NCBI RefSeq assembly: GCF_002211285.1
Contig: NZ_LOKX01000008.1
Coordinates: forward strand, 62,001 to 126,000
Reading direction: 5' to 3'
DNA from: Rhizobium sp. R635
Lineage (GTDB): Bacteria > Pseudomonadota > Alphaproteobacteria > Rhizobiales > Rhizobiaceae
Length of the DNA: 64,000 bases
The translations under genes were made by a program, and so were the position numbers. This document shows, in pieces, positions 25,658-33,950 of the stretch (position 1 is the first letter of the stretch; each line of letters begins with the position of its first letter). A model generated the notes under the pieces. It saw only the letters and a program-made list of their open reading frames with translations. It did not search any database and had not been told where the DNA came from.

Positions 25658-26452
25658 TCAAGTCTCCCTGATTGATATCGCTGAAATCTGGCGGCCGTAA
25701 TCCGGCTCTTTGCGATGCGTCGTCCGGCGATAGGAAAAGAAGCGTTCGCTATCCGGATAGGTGCAGAGGCCGAGGCTCTCGGCGCGCACGCCCGCCCGCG
25801 TCAGCCGCTCGACGGTCAGTGCCGGCAGATCGAACATGGCGTGGCCCGGTGTTGCCGAAGGCACGAAGAAGCGCTGGTAAGCCGGGTTTTCGGCGAGGAA
25901 GCGCTCGACGAATTCCGGGCCGACCTCATAACTTTTCTGGCTGATCGAGGGGCCGAGGCAGGCGACGATGCTGTCTCGTTCCGCGCCCAGCGCCTCCATG
26001 GCGGCGACGGTGTTTTCGAGCACGCCGGTCAGCGCGCCCTTCCAGCCGGCATGGGCGGCGCCGATGACGCGGTTGTCGGGATCGGCAAAAAGGATCGGGC
26101 CGCAATCGGCGGCGAGCACGCCGAGCACGATCCCCGGCGCTGCCGTCACCAACGCATCCGCCTCGGGGCGGGCGCCGTCGTAATCGGCGCCGATCGTCAC
26201 GACGTCGGGGGAGTGGACCTGATGCACCGTTGCCAGCCGTTCGAGCGGCAGGCCGAACCATGCGGCGACGCGGCGGCGGTTTTCGATGACATCGTCACGC
26301 GCGTCGCTGGAGCCGAGGCCGACATTGAGGCCACGATAGATTCCTTCGGAAACGCCGCCGGCCCGGGTGAAGTAACCGTGGCGGATGGTGCTGCCCGTCG
26401 CTTCGTTCAGCAGCGCGCTTTCGATCGGTGCGGGAGAGGCCGCGTCCTGCAT
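25658..26452 (-). CDS. pgeF: peptidoglycan editing factor PgeF (YfiH, laccase-like fold)
   Basis: 264 residues of the multicopper-oxidase-like YfiH/PgeF family, which removes wrongly incorporated amino acids from muropeptide precursors and also has nucleoside-related activities in homologues. The metal-binding residues are seen in VHQVHSPDV (His), LAADCGPILFAD (Cys) and GAAHAGWKGAL (His). The C-terminal SYRRTTHRKEPDYGRQ is the family ending. Gene order lgt-midA-pgeF is conserved in rhizobia. Confidence 0.93.
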   Translation of the reverse strand: MQDAASPAPIESALLNEATGSTIRHGYFTRAGGVSEGIYRGLNVGLGSSDARDDVIENRRRVAAWFGLPLERLATVHQVHSPDVVTIGADYDGARPEADALVTAAPGIVLGVLAADCGPILFADPDNRVIGAAHAGWKGALTGVLENTVAAMEALGAERDSIVACLGPSISQKSYEVGPEFVERFLAENPAYQRFFVPSATPGHAMFDLPALTVERLTRAGVRAESLGLCTYPDSERFFSYRRTTHRKEPDYGRQISAISIRET

Positions 26453-26565
26453 CTGTGATTCCGGGGTTTTAAAAAGGGGTTTGTATCATCCCGAGCGCAT
26501 CGCACAGGCGGCGCGCGTCAAGTTTCTGCTTCGCTGGGGATGTTGGCCCAGCCGCGTGCGCCCTG

Positions 26566-27666
26566 TCAATCCACCGGGCGAAAGGGCATGAGATCGATCG
26601 CGGGGTGGGAGACCGCCATGACCTTGAAGAGTTCGCCCATCCGGCCTTCACCGGCGCCGGCGAGCCTGTCGACCGCCGTCTGGATGACCTGCTGGGTCTG
26701 CGGCTCGCGATCTTTGCCGAGTGCGGCGGCGCGTTCGAGGATGCCGAGGCCTGTCAGGAAATCGCCCTGGTGCAAGGCGCCGTTCAGATGGAGGCCGGCC
26801 GCGAGCGCCGTTTCGGCGAGCTGTTGAAAGTCGACATGGCTCGTCAGATCGGCTTCGCCGGGATGGGCGAGCGGCGGGTCGAATTCATGCATGCGCACGG
26901 CCTGCAGCGTATCGCCGAAGCCGGTGACGAGATGGCCGTAATCGATCGCGAGCGCCGTGCCGCCGAAAGCGCGCAGCCGCTCGCAGATCGCGATCATCAC
27001 GGCCTGGCGGGCGGGCGAAATCTCGAAGAGCGTGCCGAGCGGCAGGTTTTGCACCGGTTCGGGGAGAAGTGCTGGATCGAGGCCGGCGACGCCGGCGGCA
27101 AAGGTCAGCTCGCCATCGGCATCGAGGCCGACCATGCGCTCGCGGAAACCGGTCTGCGTGCGGATGAACTGGCGGATCGGGATCGCGTCGAACAGCTCGT
27201 TGGCGGCAATCAGGGTGAAGCCTGCCGGCACCTCGTCGAAGCCGTCGTGCCAGGCGATCTTTTCGCCGTAGGACTCGAGCGTCTGGCTCTGGACGTCGCG
27301 CAGGCGCTCGCTGGTTTCGACGAGATGCACGCTCATCGTGTCGAAAAGCGGCGGGGCGATGCGGGCGATGACCCGCAGCATATCCGCCATCATCGTGCCG
27401 CGGCCGGGGCCGATCTCGACCAGGCGGACACCCGCCGGCGTGCCGTGGCGCTGCCAGGCATGGACGATGAAGACGCCGATCATCTCGCCGAAGATCTGGC
27501 TGACCTCGGGCGCGGTGACGAAATCGCCGGAGCGGCCGAAGGGCTCGCGGGTGCGGTAATATCCGTGTTCGGGATCGGCAAGGCAGAGCGAGAAATAATC
27601 GGTGACGCTGATCGGGCCGTTGGCCTGGATGATCGCCTTGATCTTTTCGCCTAGAGCGGTGGTCAT
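26566..27666 (-). CDS. class I SAM-dependent methyltransferase, MidA/NDUFAF7 family
   Basis: 366 residues. Homologue of the mitochondrial complex I assembly factor NDUFAF7 (MidA), which dimethylates an arginine of an NADH dehydrogenase subunit. SAM motifs VRLVEIGPGRGTMMADMLR and the DUF185 segment EHGYYRTREPFGRSGDFVTA are intact. ATG at 27666 is preferred over 27675 because an AGGA site then sits at normal distance. It begins 18 bases after the lgt stop on the same strand, so it is part of the lgt message. In a rhizobium it probably helps respiratory complex I assembly. Confidence 0.9.
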   Translation of the reverse strand: MTTALGEKIKAIIQANGPISVTDYFSLCLADPEHGYYRTREPFGRSGDFVTAPEVSQIFGEMIGVFIVHAWQRHGTPAGVRLVEIGPGRGTMMADMLRVIARIAPPLFDTMSVHLVETSERLRDVQSQTLESYGEKIAWHDGFDEVPAGFTLIAANELFDAIPIRQFIRTQTGFRERMVGLDADGELTFAAGVAGLDPALLPEPVQNLPLGTLFEISPARQAVMIAICERLRAFGGTALAIDYGHLVTGFGDTLQAVRMHEFDPPLAHPGEADLTSHVDFQQLAETALAAGLHLNGALHQGDFLTGLGILERAAALGKDREPQTQQVIQTAVDRLAGAGEGRMGELFKVMAVSHPAIDLMPFRPVD

Positions 27667-27684
27667 GTCGTGCATCCTGCCGGT

Positions 27685-28533
27685 TTAGAGCTGGAGGGCA
27701 GCCTGGCGGCGGGCCCGCAGCATTGCCCAGACGCCGAGCAGGATCATCGGGGAAGAGAGCACCATGCCCATGGTCAGCCAGTTCGTGCCGAGGAGGTAGC
27801 CGAGCTGGGCATCCGGCTCGCGGAAGAACTCGACGAAGATGCGCGACAGCGCATAACCGCAGACGAAGACGCCGGTGATGAAGCCGGGGCTTTTCAGCGC
27901 GCGCATGCCATAGACGAGGGCGGCCAGCACCAGAAGCAGAACGATGCCTTCGAGGCCGGCCTCGTAAAGCTGGCTCGGATGGCGGGCGAAGGGACCGCCG
28001 GTCGGGAAAACCACGGCCCAGGGCACGTCGGTCAGCCGGCCCCAGAGCTCGCCATTGATGAAATTGGCAATGCGGCCGAAGAACAGGCCGAAGGGAACGA
28101 CGGCGGCGACCATATCGAACAGGCTCCAGATCGGAATGGCATTGCGGCGGGCAAAGATGATCATGGCGATCGTCGTGCCGGTCAGGCCGCCGTGGAAGGA
28201 CATGCCGCCGTTCCAGATCTGGACCGCGCGGATGGGATCGCGCAGGACGGCGGAGAGGTCGTAGAAGAAGATGTAGCCGAGACGGCCGCCGAGCACGACG
28301 CCGAGGGCTGCCCAGACGATGAAATCGTCGAGCTGCGTCTTCGTCATCGGCGATGTATTGCCCGGCCAGAGACTGTCATTGGCGGCGAGGCGGCGCGCAT
28401 AGGCCCAGCCGAGCAGGATGCCGGCGACATAGGCCAGGCCGTACCAGTGAATCGCTACAGGACCGAGCGAAAAGGCGATCGGATCGATGTCAGGGAAAGG
28501 CATGATGGCAAGGAGATTGGCGGCTGTCGGCAA
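27685..28533 (-). CDS. lgt: prolipoprotein diacylglyceryl transferase
   Basis: 282-residue, seven-helix inner-membrane enzyme that attaches diacylglycerol to the lipobox cysteine of lipoproteins. Signature [10 protein letters not shown] and [14 protein letters not shown] are intact, together with the essential HWYGLAY and [13 protein letters not shown]. Translation from TTG at 28533 (GGGA site six bases away) gives [21 protein letters not shown]; a second start is the ATG at 28503. It leads the operon lgt-midA-pgeF. Confidence 0.95.
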   Translation of the reverse strand: MPTAANLLAIMPFPDIDPIAFSLGPVAIHWYGLAYVAGILLGWAYARRLAANDSLWPGNTSPMTKTQLDDFIVWAALGVVLGGRLGYIFFYDLSAVLRDPIRAVQIWNGGMSFHGGLTGTTIAMIIFARRNAIPIWSLFDMVAAVVPFGLFFGRIANFINGELWGRLTDVPWAVVFPTGGPFARHPSQLYEAGLEGIVLLLVLAALVYGMRALKSPGFITGVFVCGYALSRIFVEFFREPDAQLGYLLGTNWLTMGMVLSSPMILLGVWAMLRARRQAALQL

Positions 28534-28735
28534 GGTTTTCCCATCCGTTAAGATCGGCGGAACATGCCGCCGCGATCCCGGACGGTCAAGTGCATTGTTC
28601 GTGATCGCACTTCCACTGCCCGCTCCAGCGAGACTATCCCGCGCAAAGCGCTTGCATCGCGGGTGGCGAAGCCCTACCTCAATCTTCGAGGCCCCGAAGG
28701 GCTGAATTCACCTTATATGAAGGGAGAAAAACGCC

Positions 28736-28996
28736 ATGACGACCGGAACGAACCGCATCATGGACGAGTTCGCCAAGCTGATGACCGATGCGGCGGGTGC
28801 TGCCCAGGGCGTTCGCAAGGAGATCGAGACCGCTTTCAACGCCCAGGCCGAGCGTTGGCTGAACAGCATGGACATCGTCAAGCGCGAGGAATTCGAGGCC
28901 GTGCGCGAGATGGCGATCAAGGCGCGCGACGAGAACGAGGCGCTTGCTGCCCGCATCGCCGCGCTCGAAGCGAAACTTGCCGGCGAAGGCCGCTGA
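28736..28996 (+). CDS. UbiK/BMFP-family accessory factor
   Basis: 86 residues, coiled-coil at the C-terminus (REEFEAVREMAIKARDENE to ALAARIAALEAKLAGEG). It matches the BMFP family, whose Escherichia coli member UbiK supports ubiquinone biosynthesis at the membrane. Domain layout is a short amphipathic N-terminus with Asp-Glu-Phe-Ala-Lys-Leu pattern, then the coiled coil. A single-gene unit, divergent from lgt, followed by a GC-rich hairpin. Confidence 0.9.
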   Translation: MTTGTNRIMDEFAKLMTDAAGAAQGVRKEIETAFNAQAERWLNSMDIVKREEFEAVREMAIKARDENEALAARIAALEAKLAGEGR

Positions 28997-29388
28997 GTCC
29001 CGATAGAATACAAGACGCGGCATGGCCTCTTTGCTCCCATGCCGCGTCCGTCACAAAAAATTCAGGTGAGTTTTCCACCTGTGGACACTGCCAAAAAAGC
29101 CAATACGCAGAGTCGTTTAATCTCCCTTCTGAATTGAGTTTCGAAGTGCTTTCCACAGCAGGTCCGCCCTATTTTCCCTTCTGGGGGCTGGCAGGTGGCA
29201 AGGGTCATTATACACTGATTTTAAATGATGATTCGAAGCGACTTGGTAAGCTCCGGGCAGGTTATCTGCGTTAAGTCTGGCAGCGGTTCAACGATCATCC
29301 GAGTGGTGGTTCCGGTATTTGCGTGTGTCTTTTCTTGTGTCTGTAACAGCAAGTTAGGTCGCATTCGTTCCGGTCAAGAAGGTGCTGC
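28997..29388. other. intergenic region after the UbiK-like gene, with one hairpin
   Basis: 392 bases without a recognisable gene. It begins with a perfect 11-bp inverted repeat, ACGCGGCATGG (29015-29025) and CCATGCCGCGT (29037-29047), which has no T run but may stop transcription or stabilise the mRNA. The rest (29050-29388) is AT-richer; a short promoter for the YbjN gene should lie near 29330, but I see no strong box. No RNA structure recognised. Confidence 0.5.
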
Positions 29389-29889
29389 ATGAACCTGATG
29401 GAATTGGAAGTCGAGCGTCAGTCGAACCCGGTCGATATGATCGAGTACGTGGCCTCCAACAATGACTGGTCGTTCGAACGGTCCGGCGAGGACGAGATCG
29501 CAATGACGGTCGAAGGCCGCTGGGCGGACTACCATGTCTCCTTCTCCTGGATGGAGGAATTCGAGGCGCTGCATCTCGGCTGCGCCTTCGACATCAAAGT
29601 TCCCGACATCAGGGTCAACGAGGTGGTCAAGCTGCTCTCGGCGATCAATGGGCAGGTGCTGATGGGGCATTTCGACCTATGGCGCCAGGAAGATGTCGTC
29701 ATCTTCCGCCAGTCGCTGCTGCTTGCCGGCGGCGCCGAGCCCACCAACCGGCAGGTGGAAGTGCTGCTTTCCAGCGCGCTCGACACCTGCGAAGCCTATT
29801 TCCAGGCATTCCAGTTCGTCGTCTGGTCCGGCATGGACGCGATGAAGGCGATGGAAGCCGTGCTCTTCGAAACGGTCGGCGAGGCATAA
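29389..29889 (+). CDS. YbjN-domain protein
   Basis: 166 residues of the YbjN family (small alpha/beta fold related to type III chaperones). Pattern: IEYVASNNDWSFERSGEDEI, SFSWMEEFEALHLGCAFDI and the C-terminal QFVVWSGMDAMKAMEAVLFE. In E. coli YbjN influences motility and stress; the molecular role is unknown. It ends one base before proC, so the two genes are probably co-transcribed. Confidence 0.88.
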   Translation: MNLMELEVERQSNPVDMIEYVASNNDWSFERSGEDEIAMTVEGRWADYHVSFSWMEEFEALHLGCAFDIKVPDIRVNEVVKLLSAINGQVLMGHFDLWRQEDVVIFRQSLLLAGGAEPTNRQVEVLLSSALDTCEAYFQAFQFVVWSGMDAMKAMEAVLFETVGEA

Positions 29890-29890
29890 G

Positions 29891-30718
29891 ATGCCGGCGA
29901 ACGCTTTCTCCTCCAAAAATCCTGTGGTTCTGATCGGCGCCGGAAACATGGGCGGGGCGATGCTCTCCGGCTGGCTGAAAAGCGGCGTTCCCGGCTCGGC
30001 CGTCATCGTCGTCGATCCCGGCCCGTCGCAGGCGATGCTGACGACGATCGGCGAGGCGGGCGCGACGCATCTCACCGCTCTGCCGGCGAAGCTGAAGGCG
30101 GGCGTGCTGTTCCTTGCGGTCAAGCCGCAGGTCATGGAGACGGTGCTGCCGCCGTTGAAGAGCGCCGTCGGGCCGGAAACGGTCGTCGTCTCGGTCGCCG
30201 CCGGCAAGACGCTCGGTTTCCTCGAAAAACATCTGGGCCAAGCCGCCATGGTGCGCGCCATGCCGAACACGCCTGCCATGGTCGGACGCGGCGTCACCGG
30301 CGCCTTCGCCAATGCTGCGGTCAGCGGCGAGCAGCGCGAGCGCGTCCATGCGCTTCTGAAGGTCTCGGGCCCGGTCGAATGGGTGCCCGAGGAGGCCGAT
30401 ATCGATGCCGTGACGGCGCTTTCGGGCAGCGGTCCGGCCTATGTGTTTTATCTCGTGGAATGTATGGCAGAAGCAGGCCGTAAACTCGGCCTGCAGGCGG
30501 ACCTCGCCATGCGTCTTGCGCGGGAAACGGTCGCGGGGGCTGGTGAACTTTTGCACCAGTCCCCCGACGAAGCTTCGCGGCTGCGGCAGAACGTGACGTC
30601 TCCCGGCGGCACGACGGCGGCAGCGCTCGCCGTGCTGATGGCCGACGACGGCATGCAGCCTCTGTTCGACGCGGCCCTTGCGGCGGCGCGCAAGCGGGCC
30701 GAGGAACTGGCCGGCTGA
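29891..30718 (+). CDS. proC: pyrroline-5-carboxylate reductase
   Basis: 275 residues; last step of proline synthesis, reducing P5C with NAD(P)H. The Rossmann motif VVLIGAGNMGGAMLSGW is at the N-terminus, AMPNTPAMVGRGVTG in the middle, and the family signature ALSGSGPAYVFYLVECM with the C-terminal SPGGTTAAAL. Full length. Forms an operon with the upstream YbjN gene and the downstream CsaA-like gene. Confidence 0.97.
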   Translation: MPANAFSSKNPVVLIGAGNMGGAMLSGWLKSGVPGSAVIVVDPGPSQAMLTTIGEAGATHLTALPAKLKAGVLFLAVKPQVMETVLPPLKSAVGPETVVVSVAAGKTLGFLEKHLGQAAMVRAMPNTPAMVGRGVTGAFANAAVSGEQRERVHALLKVSGPVEWVPEEADIDAVTALSGSGPAYVFYLVECMAEAGRKLGLQADLAMRLARETVAGAGELLHQSPDEASRLRQNVTSPGGTTAAALAVLMADDGMQPLFDAALAAARKRAEELAG

Positions 30719-30729
30719 GGGAGATCCGC

Positions 30730-31071
30730 ATGGCCGAAGAGATCACCTACGCCGATTTCGAGCGTGTCGACATCCGCGTCGGCACGATCATCGAGGCCAG
30801 TCCCTTTCCGGAAGCGCGCAAGCCGGCATACAAGCTGGTCATCGATTTCGGCCCCGAGATCGGCATCAAGAAATCCTCGGCGCAGATCACCGTGCACTAC
30901 ACGCTCGAAAGCCTGATCGGCCGCCAGGTGCTCGGCGTCGTCAACTTCCCGCCGCGGCAGATCGGGCCGGTCCGCTCGGAAGTGCTGACGCTGGGATTCG
31001 AGGACGAAAACGGCGCGATCGTGCTTGCGGCGGTCGAACAGCCGGTGCCGAACGGCAGGAAGATGATGTGA
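30730..31071 (+). CDS. csaA: tRNA-binding domain protein, CsaA family
   Basis: 113 residues, one OB-fold tRNA-binding domain as in CsaA, Arc1p and the C-terminus of MetRS. Motifs FERVDIRVGTIIEASPFPEA, KLVIDFG and VLGVVNFPPRQIGP are clear. CsaA is described as a chaperone or secretion-related protein in Bacillus; its role in rhizobia is not established. It starts 12 bases after proC on the same strand, a likely member of that operon. Confidence 0.9.
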   Translation: MAEEITYADFERVDIRVGTIIEASPFPEARKPAYKLVIDFGPEIGIKKSSAQITVHYTLESLIGRQVLGVVNFPPRQIGPVRSEVLTLGFEDENGAIVLAAVEQPVPNGRKMM

Positions 31072-31079
31072 GCGTGCGC

Positions 31080-31781
31080 TCACACCTTTTTATCGGCCGT
31101 TACGCCTGATTTGCCCGCGCCGGATGTTCCTCCGGCTCTGATTTCCTGCAAAAACGGATTGTTCCGTCGTTCATCGCCGATGCGGCTGCCGGGGCCGTGG
31201 CCGCAGATGAAGCCGACATCGTCGCCGAGCGGCAGCACCTTGTCGCGGATCGAATCGAGAAGCTGCTGATGATTGCCGCCGGGCAGGTCGGTGCGGCCGA
31301 TCGAGCCGTTGAAGAGCACGTCGCCGAGATGGGCGAAATTCTGCGCGCGGTTGAAATAGATGACGTGGCCGGGTGCATGGCCGGGGGCGTGGTAGACCTC
31401 GAATTCGTGGGCGCCGAAGGAGACCTTGTCGCCATCCTTCAGCCAGCGATCGGGCAAAACGTTGCGCAATCCCGTTATGCCGTAGTTTGCCGCCTGGGCT
31501 TCGATCCGCTGCAAGAGCGGCAGGTCGTCCTGGTGCGGGCCGACCACATCAACGCCCAAGGCTTCTTTCAATTCGCTGGCGCCGCCGGCATGGTCGAGAT
31601 GGCCGTGCGTCAGCCAGATTTCCTTGATGGTCAGGCCGCTTTTCTCGATCGCCTGAAGAATGAGCGGCACATCGCCGCCCGGATCGACGACGACGCCTTC
31701 CTGGGTATCGGGATCGAAGAAGACCGTGCAGTTCTGCTGGAAGGGTGTCACCGGAATGATGCCGGCCTGGAGCATGCCCAT
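31080..31781 (-). CDS. metallo-beta-lactamase fold hydrolase, glyoxalase II-like
   Basis: 233 residues with the MBL-fold zinc motifs: LTHGHLDHAGG (HxHxDH), PGHAPGHVIYF, HLGDVLFNGSIGRTDLPGG (Asp ligand) and a terminal His in FICGHGPGS. This subgroup is annotated as hydroxyacylglutathione hydrolase-like. It may hydrolyse a thioester such as S-lactoylglutathione, which would help detoxify methylglyoxal, but the substrate is not certain. The gene converges with csaA with a gap of only eight bases. Confidence 0.9.
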   Translation of the reverse strand: MGMLQAGIIPVTPFQQNCTVFFDPDTQEGVVVDPGGDVPLILQAIEKSGLTIKEIWLTHGHLDHAGGASELKEALGVDVVGPHQDDLPLLQRIEAQAANYGITGLRNVLPDRWLKDGDKVSFGAHEFEVYHAPGHAPGHVIYFNRAQNFAHLGDVLFNGSIGRTDLPGGNHQQLLDSIRDKVLPLGDDVGFICGHGPGSRIGDERRNNPFLQEIRAGGTSGAGKSGVTADKKV

Positions 31782-32012
31782 AAGTGCCTCGCTTGGTGTC
31801 TCTGATGCTCAGGGTATAGTCCGAAACCGCGGCGAGGACAGCCGGAATCTTCCTCATTCCGGGCGTGGTTCACGGCAAAAAGACGCAGTGCAACAAGAGT
31901 TTATGGATCTCTCCATCGCTGGGATCGCCGGAGGGAGTCCGGTTTTATTCAGCTTCTTCAAATGCTTGCATGACGTGCCTCATGAGCGCCGGTTCCCTGC
32001 GGACGGCGCGAG

Positions 32013-32037
32013 GGAACATCGTGGAGGCCCAGGCGTT
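32013..32037 (+). promoter_or_regulatory. EcfG (RpoE2) general stress response promoter
   Basis: GGAAC at 32013-32017, 16-base spacer, CGTT at 32034-32037. This is the consensus for the alphaproteobacterial stress sigma factor (GGAAC-N16/17-CGTT). Transcription would start about 32044, roughly 25 bases before the ATG at 32069. It suggests that the downstream SH3/DUF1236 gene is induced in stationary phase or stress. Confidence 0.65.
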
Positions 32038-32068
32038 GTCCGGCCATCGAAACCAAGGAGACGCTCAC

Positions 32069-32686
32069 ATGACCCTCAAGAGAAACATTCTATTGGCTGG
32101 AGCCGTGCTCCTGGCGAGCGGTGGCCTTGCGCAGGCGGAGATGGTCGCGACGACGGTCAATGATCTCAACGTCCGCTCCGGTCCCGGCCCGCAATATCCG
32201 GCCGTCGGTCTTGCCACGCGTGGCTCGACCGCCGTGCTCGACGGCTGCATCGAAGGCAGCCGCTGGTGCCGTGTCGATGTCAACGGCATGCGTGGCTGGG
32301 TCTATGCCGACTATCTGCAGGTCGACCGCGGCGGCACTCCTGTCATCGTCGAACAGCACCGCGCCGAGATCGGCGTTCCCGTCGTCACCTACGAGTCGAC
32401 CGCCAGCGTCGTCCCTGTTGATCCGCAGCCGGCGCCTGGCGATGAGTTGATCGGCCCCGTCGGGGCTGTCGAGACGATCACGCCACCTGAGACGGTGCGG
32501 ACCTATATCGAGACCAATCCGGCTGAGACGGTGCAGCTCGGCGGCGATGTCGTCGTCGGCGCGGAAGTGCCTGCCGACGTCACTTTCCAGACGATTCCCG
32601 ATTACGAGTATCGCTATACGAGGATCAACGACCGGCCTGTCCTGGTCGATCCCGGTACGCGCCGGATCGTCTACGTCTATCAATGA
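32069..32686 (+). CDS. SH3 domain and DUF1236 secreted protein
   Basis: 205 residues. Signal peptide MTLKRNILLAGAVLLASG followed by a bacterial SH3 domain (VNDLNVRSGPGPQYPAVG, WCRVDVNGMRGWVYADYL) at about 25-90, a proline/valine-rich linker, and C-terminal DUF1236 (DRPVLVDPGTRRIVYVYQ), a combination common in rhizobia. It probably binds the cell wall from the periplasm. The ATG at 32069 has an AAGGAG site; the open frame continues upstream but the extension has no signal peptide. The GGAAC-N16-CGTT promoter lies just in front. Confidence 0.93.
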   Translation: MTLKRNILLAGAVLLASGGLAQAEMVATTVNDLNVRSGPGPQYPAVGLATRGSTAVLDGCIEGSRWCRVDVNGMRGWVYADYLQVDRGGTPVIVEQHRAEIGVPVVTYESTASVVPVDPQPAPGDELIGPVGAVETITPPETVRTYIETNPAETVQLGGDVVVGAEVPADVTFQTIPDYEYRYTRINDRPVLVDPGTRRIVYVYQ

Positions 32687-32809
32687 CGTAATCGGCAGCA
32701 TCAGAAGCGAGGCGGCGTCGGGCCGCCTCGTTCCCGGCCACCTCCACGCGCCTTAATCCCGCATCGGTTGATTTTTCTTCGCGCTTTCCTCTTGAATATG
32801 ATAAAATAC

Positions 32810-32854
32810 TAATATGCCGGAGGTTCGGCATATTAGGCGATCGGGGAGATCGCC
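32810..32854 (+). promoter_or_regulatory. two tandem hairpins in the leader of a small membrane protein gene
   Basis: First: TAATATGCCG / CGGCATATTA (32810-32819, 32826-32835), perfect 10 bp, six-base loop. Second: GGCGATC / GATCGCC (32836-32842, 32848-32854), perfect 7 bp, five-base loop. They abut each other and end six bases before the AGGAGGA ribosome site. They could be an operator pair or a structured 5' leader. Confidence 0.55.
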
Positions 32855-32867
32855 ATAGGAGGAAATC

Positions 32868-33137
32868 ATGGAAGCGCTACTTCCGCTTGTCGTACAACTG
32901 ATTGCAGGCGCCATCGGCGGCAACGCCGCAAGCGCCGCCTTGAAGCAGCACTCGATCAACGTCGTCGCCCGCACGATCGCAGGTGCGATCGGCGGTGTCG
33001 GCGGCGGAATGCTGCTCGGCATGGTCGGCGGGGAAGCGGCTATGGCAGGCCTGATCGCCGACGGCATCGGCGGCCTGATCGGCGGCGGCGTTCTCTCGAC
33101 GCTCGCCGGCCTGGTCATGGCGCGGGCGCATAGGTAA
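32868..33137 (+). CDS. small glycine-zipper membrane protein
   Basis: 89 residues, nearly all hydrophobic and Gly/Ala-rich: two or three hairpin-forming segments with GAIGG, GGVGGGMLLGMVGG, GIGGLIGGGV repeats. The glycine-zipper pattern favours tight helix packing in the inner membrane. It ends in a charged tail (ARAHR). No function is known to me. A strong AGGAGGA ribosome site and a structured leader precede it. Confidence 0.8.
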   Translation: MEALLPLVVQLIAGAIGGNAASAALKQHSINVVARTIAGAIGGVGGGMLLGMVGGEAAMAGLIADGIGGLIGGGVLSTLAGLVMARAHR

Positions 33138-33458
33138 AAGGCCCGACGGGCGTCAGCCCGCCGGACCGATCGTATGAAAAGTCTTATCCGGCGGCGACCG
33201 CCGCCGGATGGACTTCCTTCATATAGTCTCATCTCCTCCGGCGCCCGCGCGCCATGCCTGTTGATTGTTATCCCCATTACGTTTTATCCACAGACGCAGG
33301 GGGAAATCGCATATTGCGTCGGAGTGCCGGGCGGGCTTTGGTTTATCCTGCATAATTCAAAGTGCTACAGCGTCCTTTGCGCAGTCGAAGACGTGCGGCG
33401 CCCAAGGAAATTATCGTCCGGGCTCCCGCAATGCGGGGAAAGAGAAAGGAAATGCCGA
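33138..33458. other. intergenic region before the MarR gene, with a hairpin and a degenerate repeat
   Basis: 321 bases. Perfect 9-bp hairpin TCCGGCGGC / GCCGCCGGA at 33187-33208, probably ending the small membrane protein transcript. A degenerate copy of a common rhizobial element (CAAAGTGCTACAGCGTCCTT from 33357) lies about 100 bases before the MarR start. The promoter of the MarR-RR-HK operon should be here, but I see no clear box. Confidence 0.45.
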
Positions 33459-33950
33459 GTGCCACGACAGACCGGAGCGAAAGCAGGCAAGCCGGAGCCG
33501 CTGGCCACGCCGATGGAAGATACCGACATTATCGATTTCGAGATCATCGAGCTGTTCTTCTTCGCCTATCGCGACTTCGTCTCCGATCCTGACGCCATCC
33601 TCGAAAAGAGCGGCTTCGGCCGGGCCCATCACCGTGTCGTGCATTTCGTCAACCGCAACCCCGGCATGACGGTGGCCGATCTTCTCGATACGCTGAAGAT
33701 CACCAAACAGAGCCTTGCAAGGGTGCTGAAACAACTGATCGATTCAGGCTATATTCGCCAGGTCGCCGGCCCCGAAGACCGGCGGCAGCGCAAGCTCTAT
33801 CCGACGAAAACGGGGCGCGAGCTGGCGCTTGCCCTTGCGGAGCCGCAATCGCGCCGCATTGAACGGGCATTCGATGGTGCTTCTGCGGAGGCGCGAGAGG
33901 GCATAAAGGCTTTCCTCAGAGGCATGCGGGACAGACAAAAGGCGGATTGA
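33459..33950 (+). CDS. MarR-family regulator, PetP-like
   Basis: 163 residues; winged-helix DNA-binding protein. The recognition region is MTVADLLDTLKITKQSLARV and the wing DSGYIRQVAGPEDRRQRKLY. I chose the GTG at 33459 with AGAAAGGA site; ATG at 33513 would shorten the N-terminus by 18 residues. It directly abuts the response regulator gene (stop to start zero bases). A MarR protein next to an OmpR-type regulator is the PetP-PetR pair of Rhodobacter capsulatus, needed for cytochrome bc1 expression there. The same target in this organism is only inferred. Confidence 0.88.
   Translation: MPRQTGAKAGKPEPLATPMEDTDIIDFEIIELFFFAYRDFVSDPDAILEKSGFGRAHHRVVHFVNRNPGMTVADLLDTLKITKQSLARVLKQLIDSGYIRQVAGPEDRRQRKLYPTKTGRELALALAEPQSRRIERAFDGASAEAREGIKAFLRGMRDRQKAD

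Noticed and set aside
31865-32068. Upstream extension of the SH3/DUF1236 frame
   Set aside because: The extension has no signal peptide, contains the EcfG promoter, and the ATG at 32069 has an AAGGAG site and a normal signal sequence.
33357-33420. Small RNA or attenuator before the MarR gene
   Set aside because: Only a degenerate copy of a common intergenic repeat is visible; no complete hairpin plus T run.
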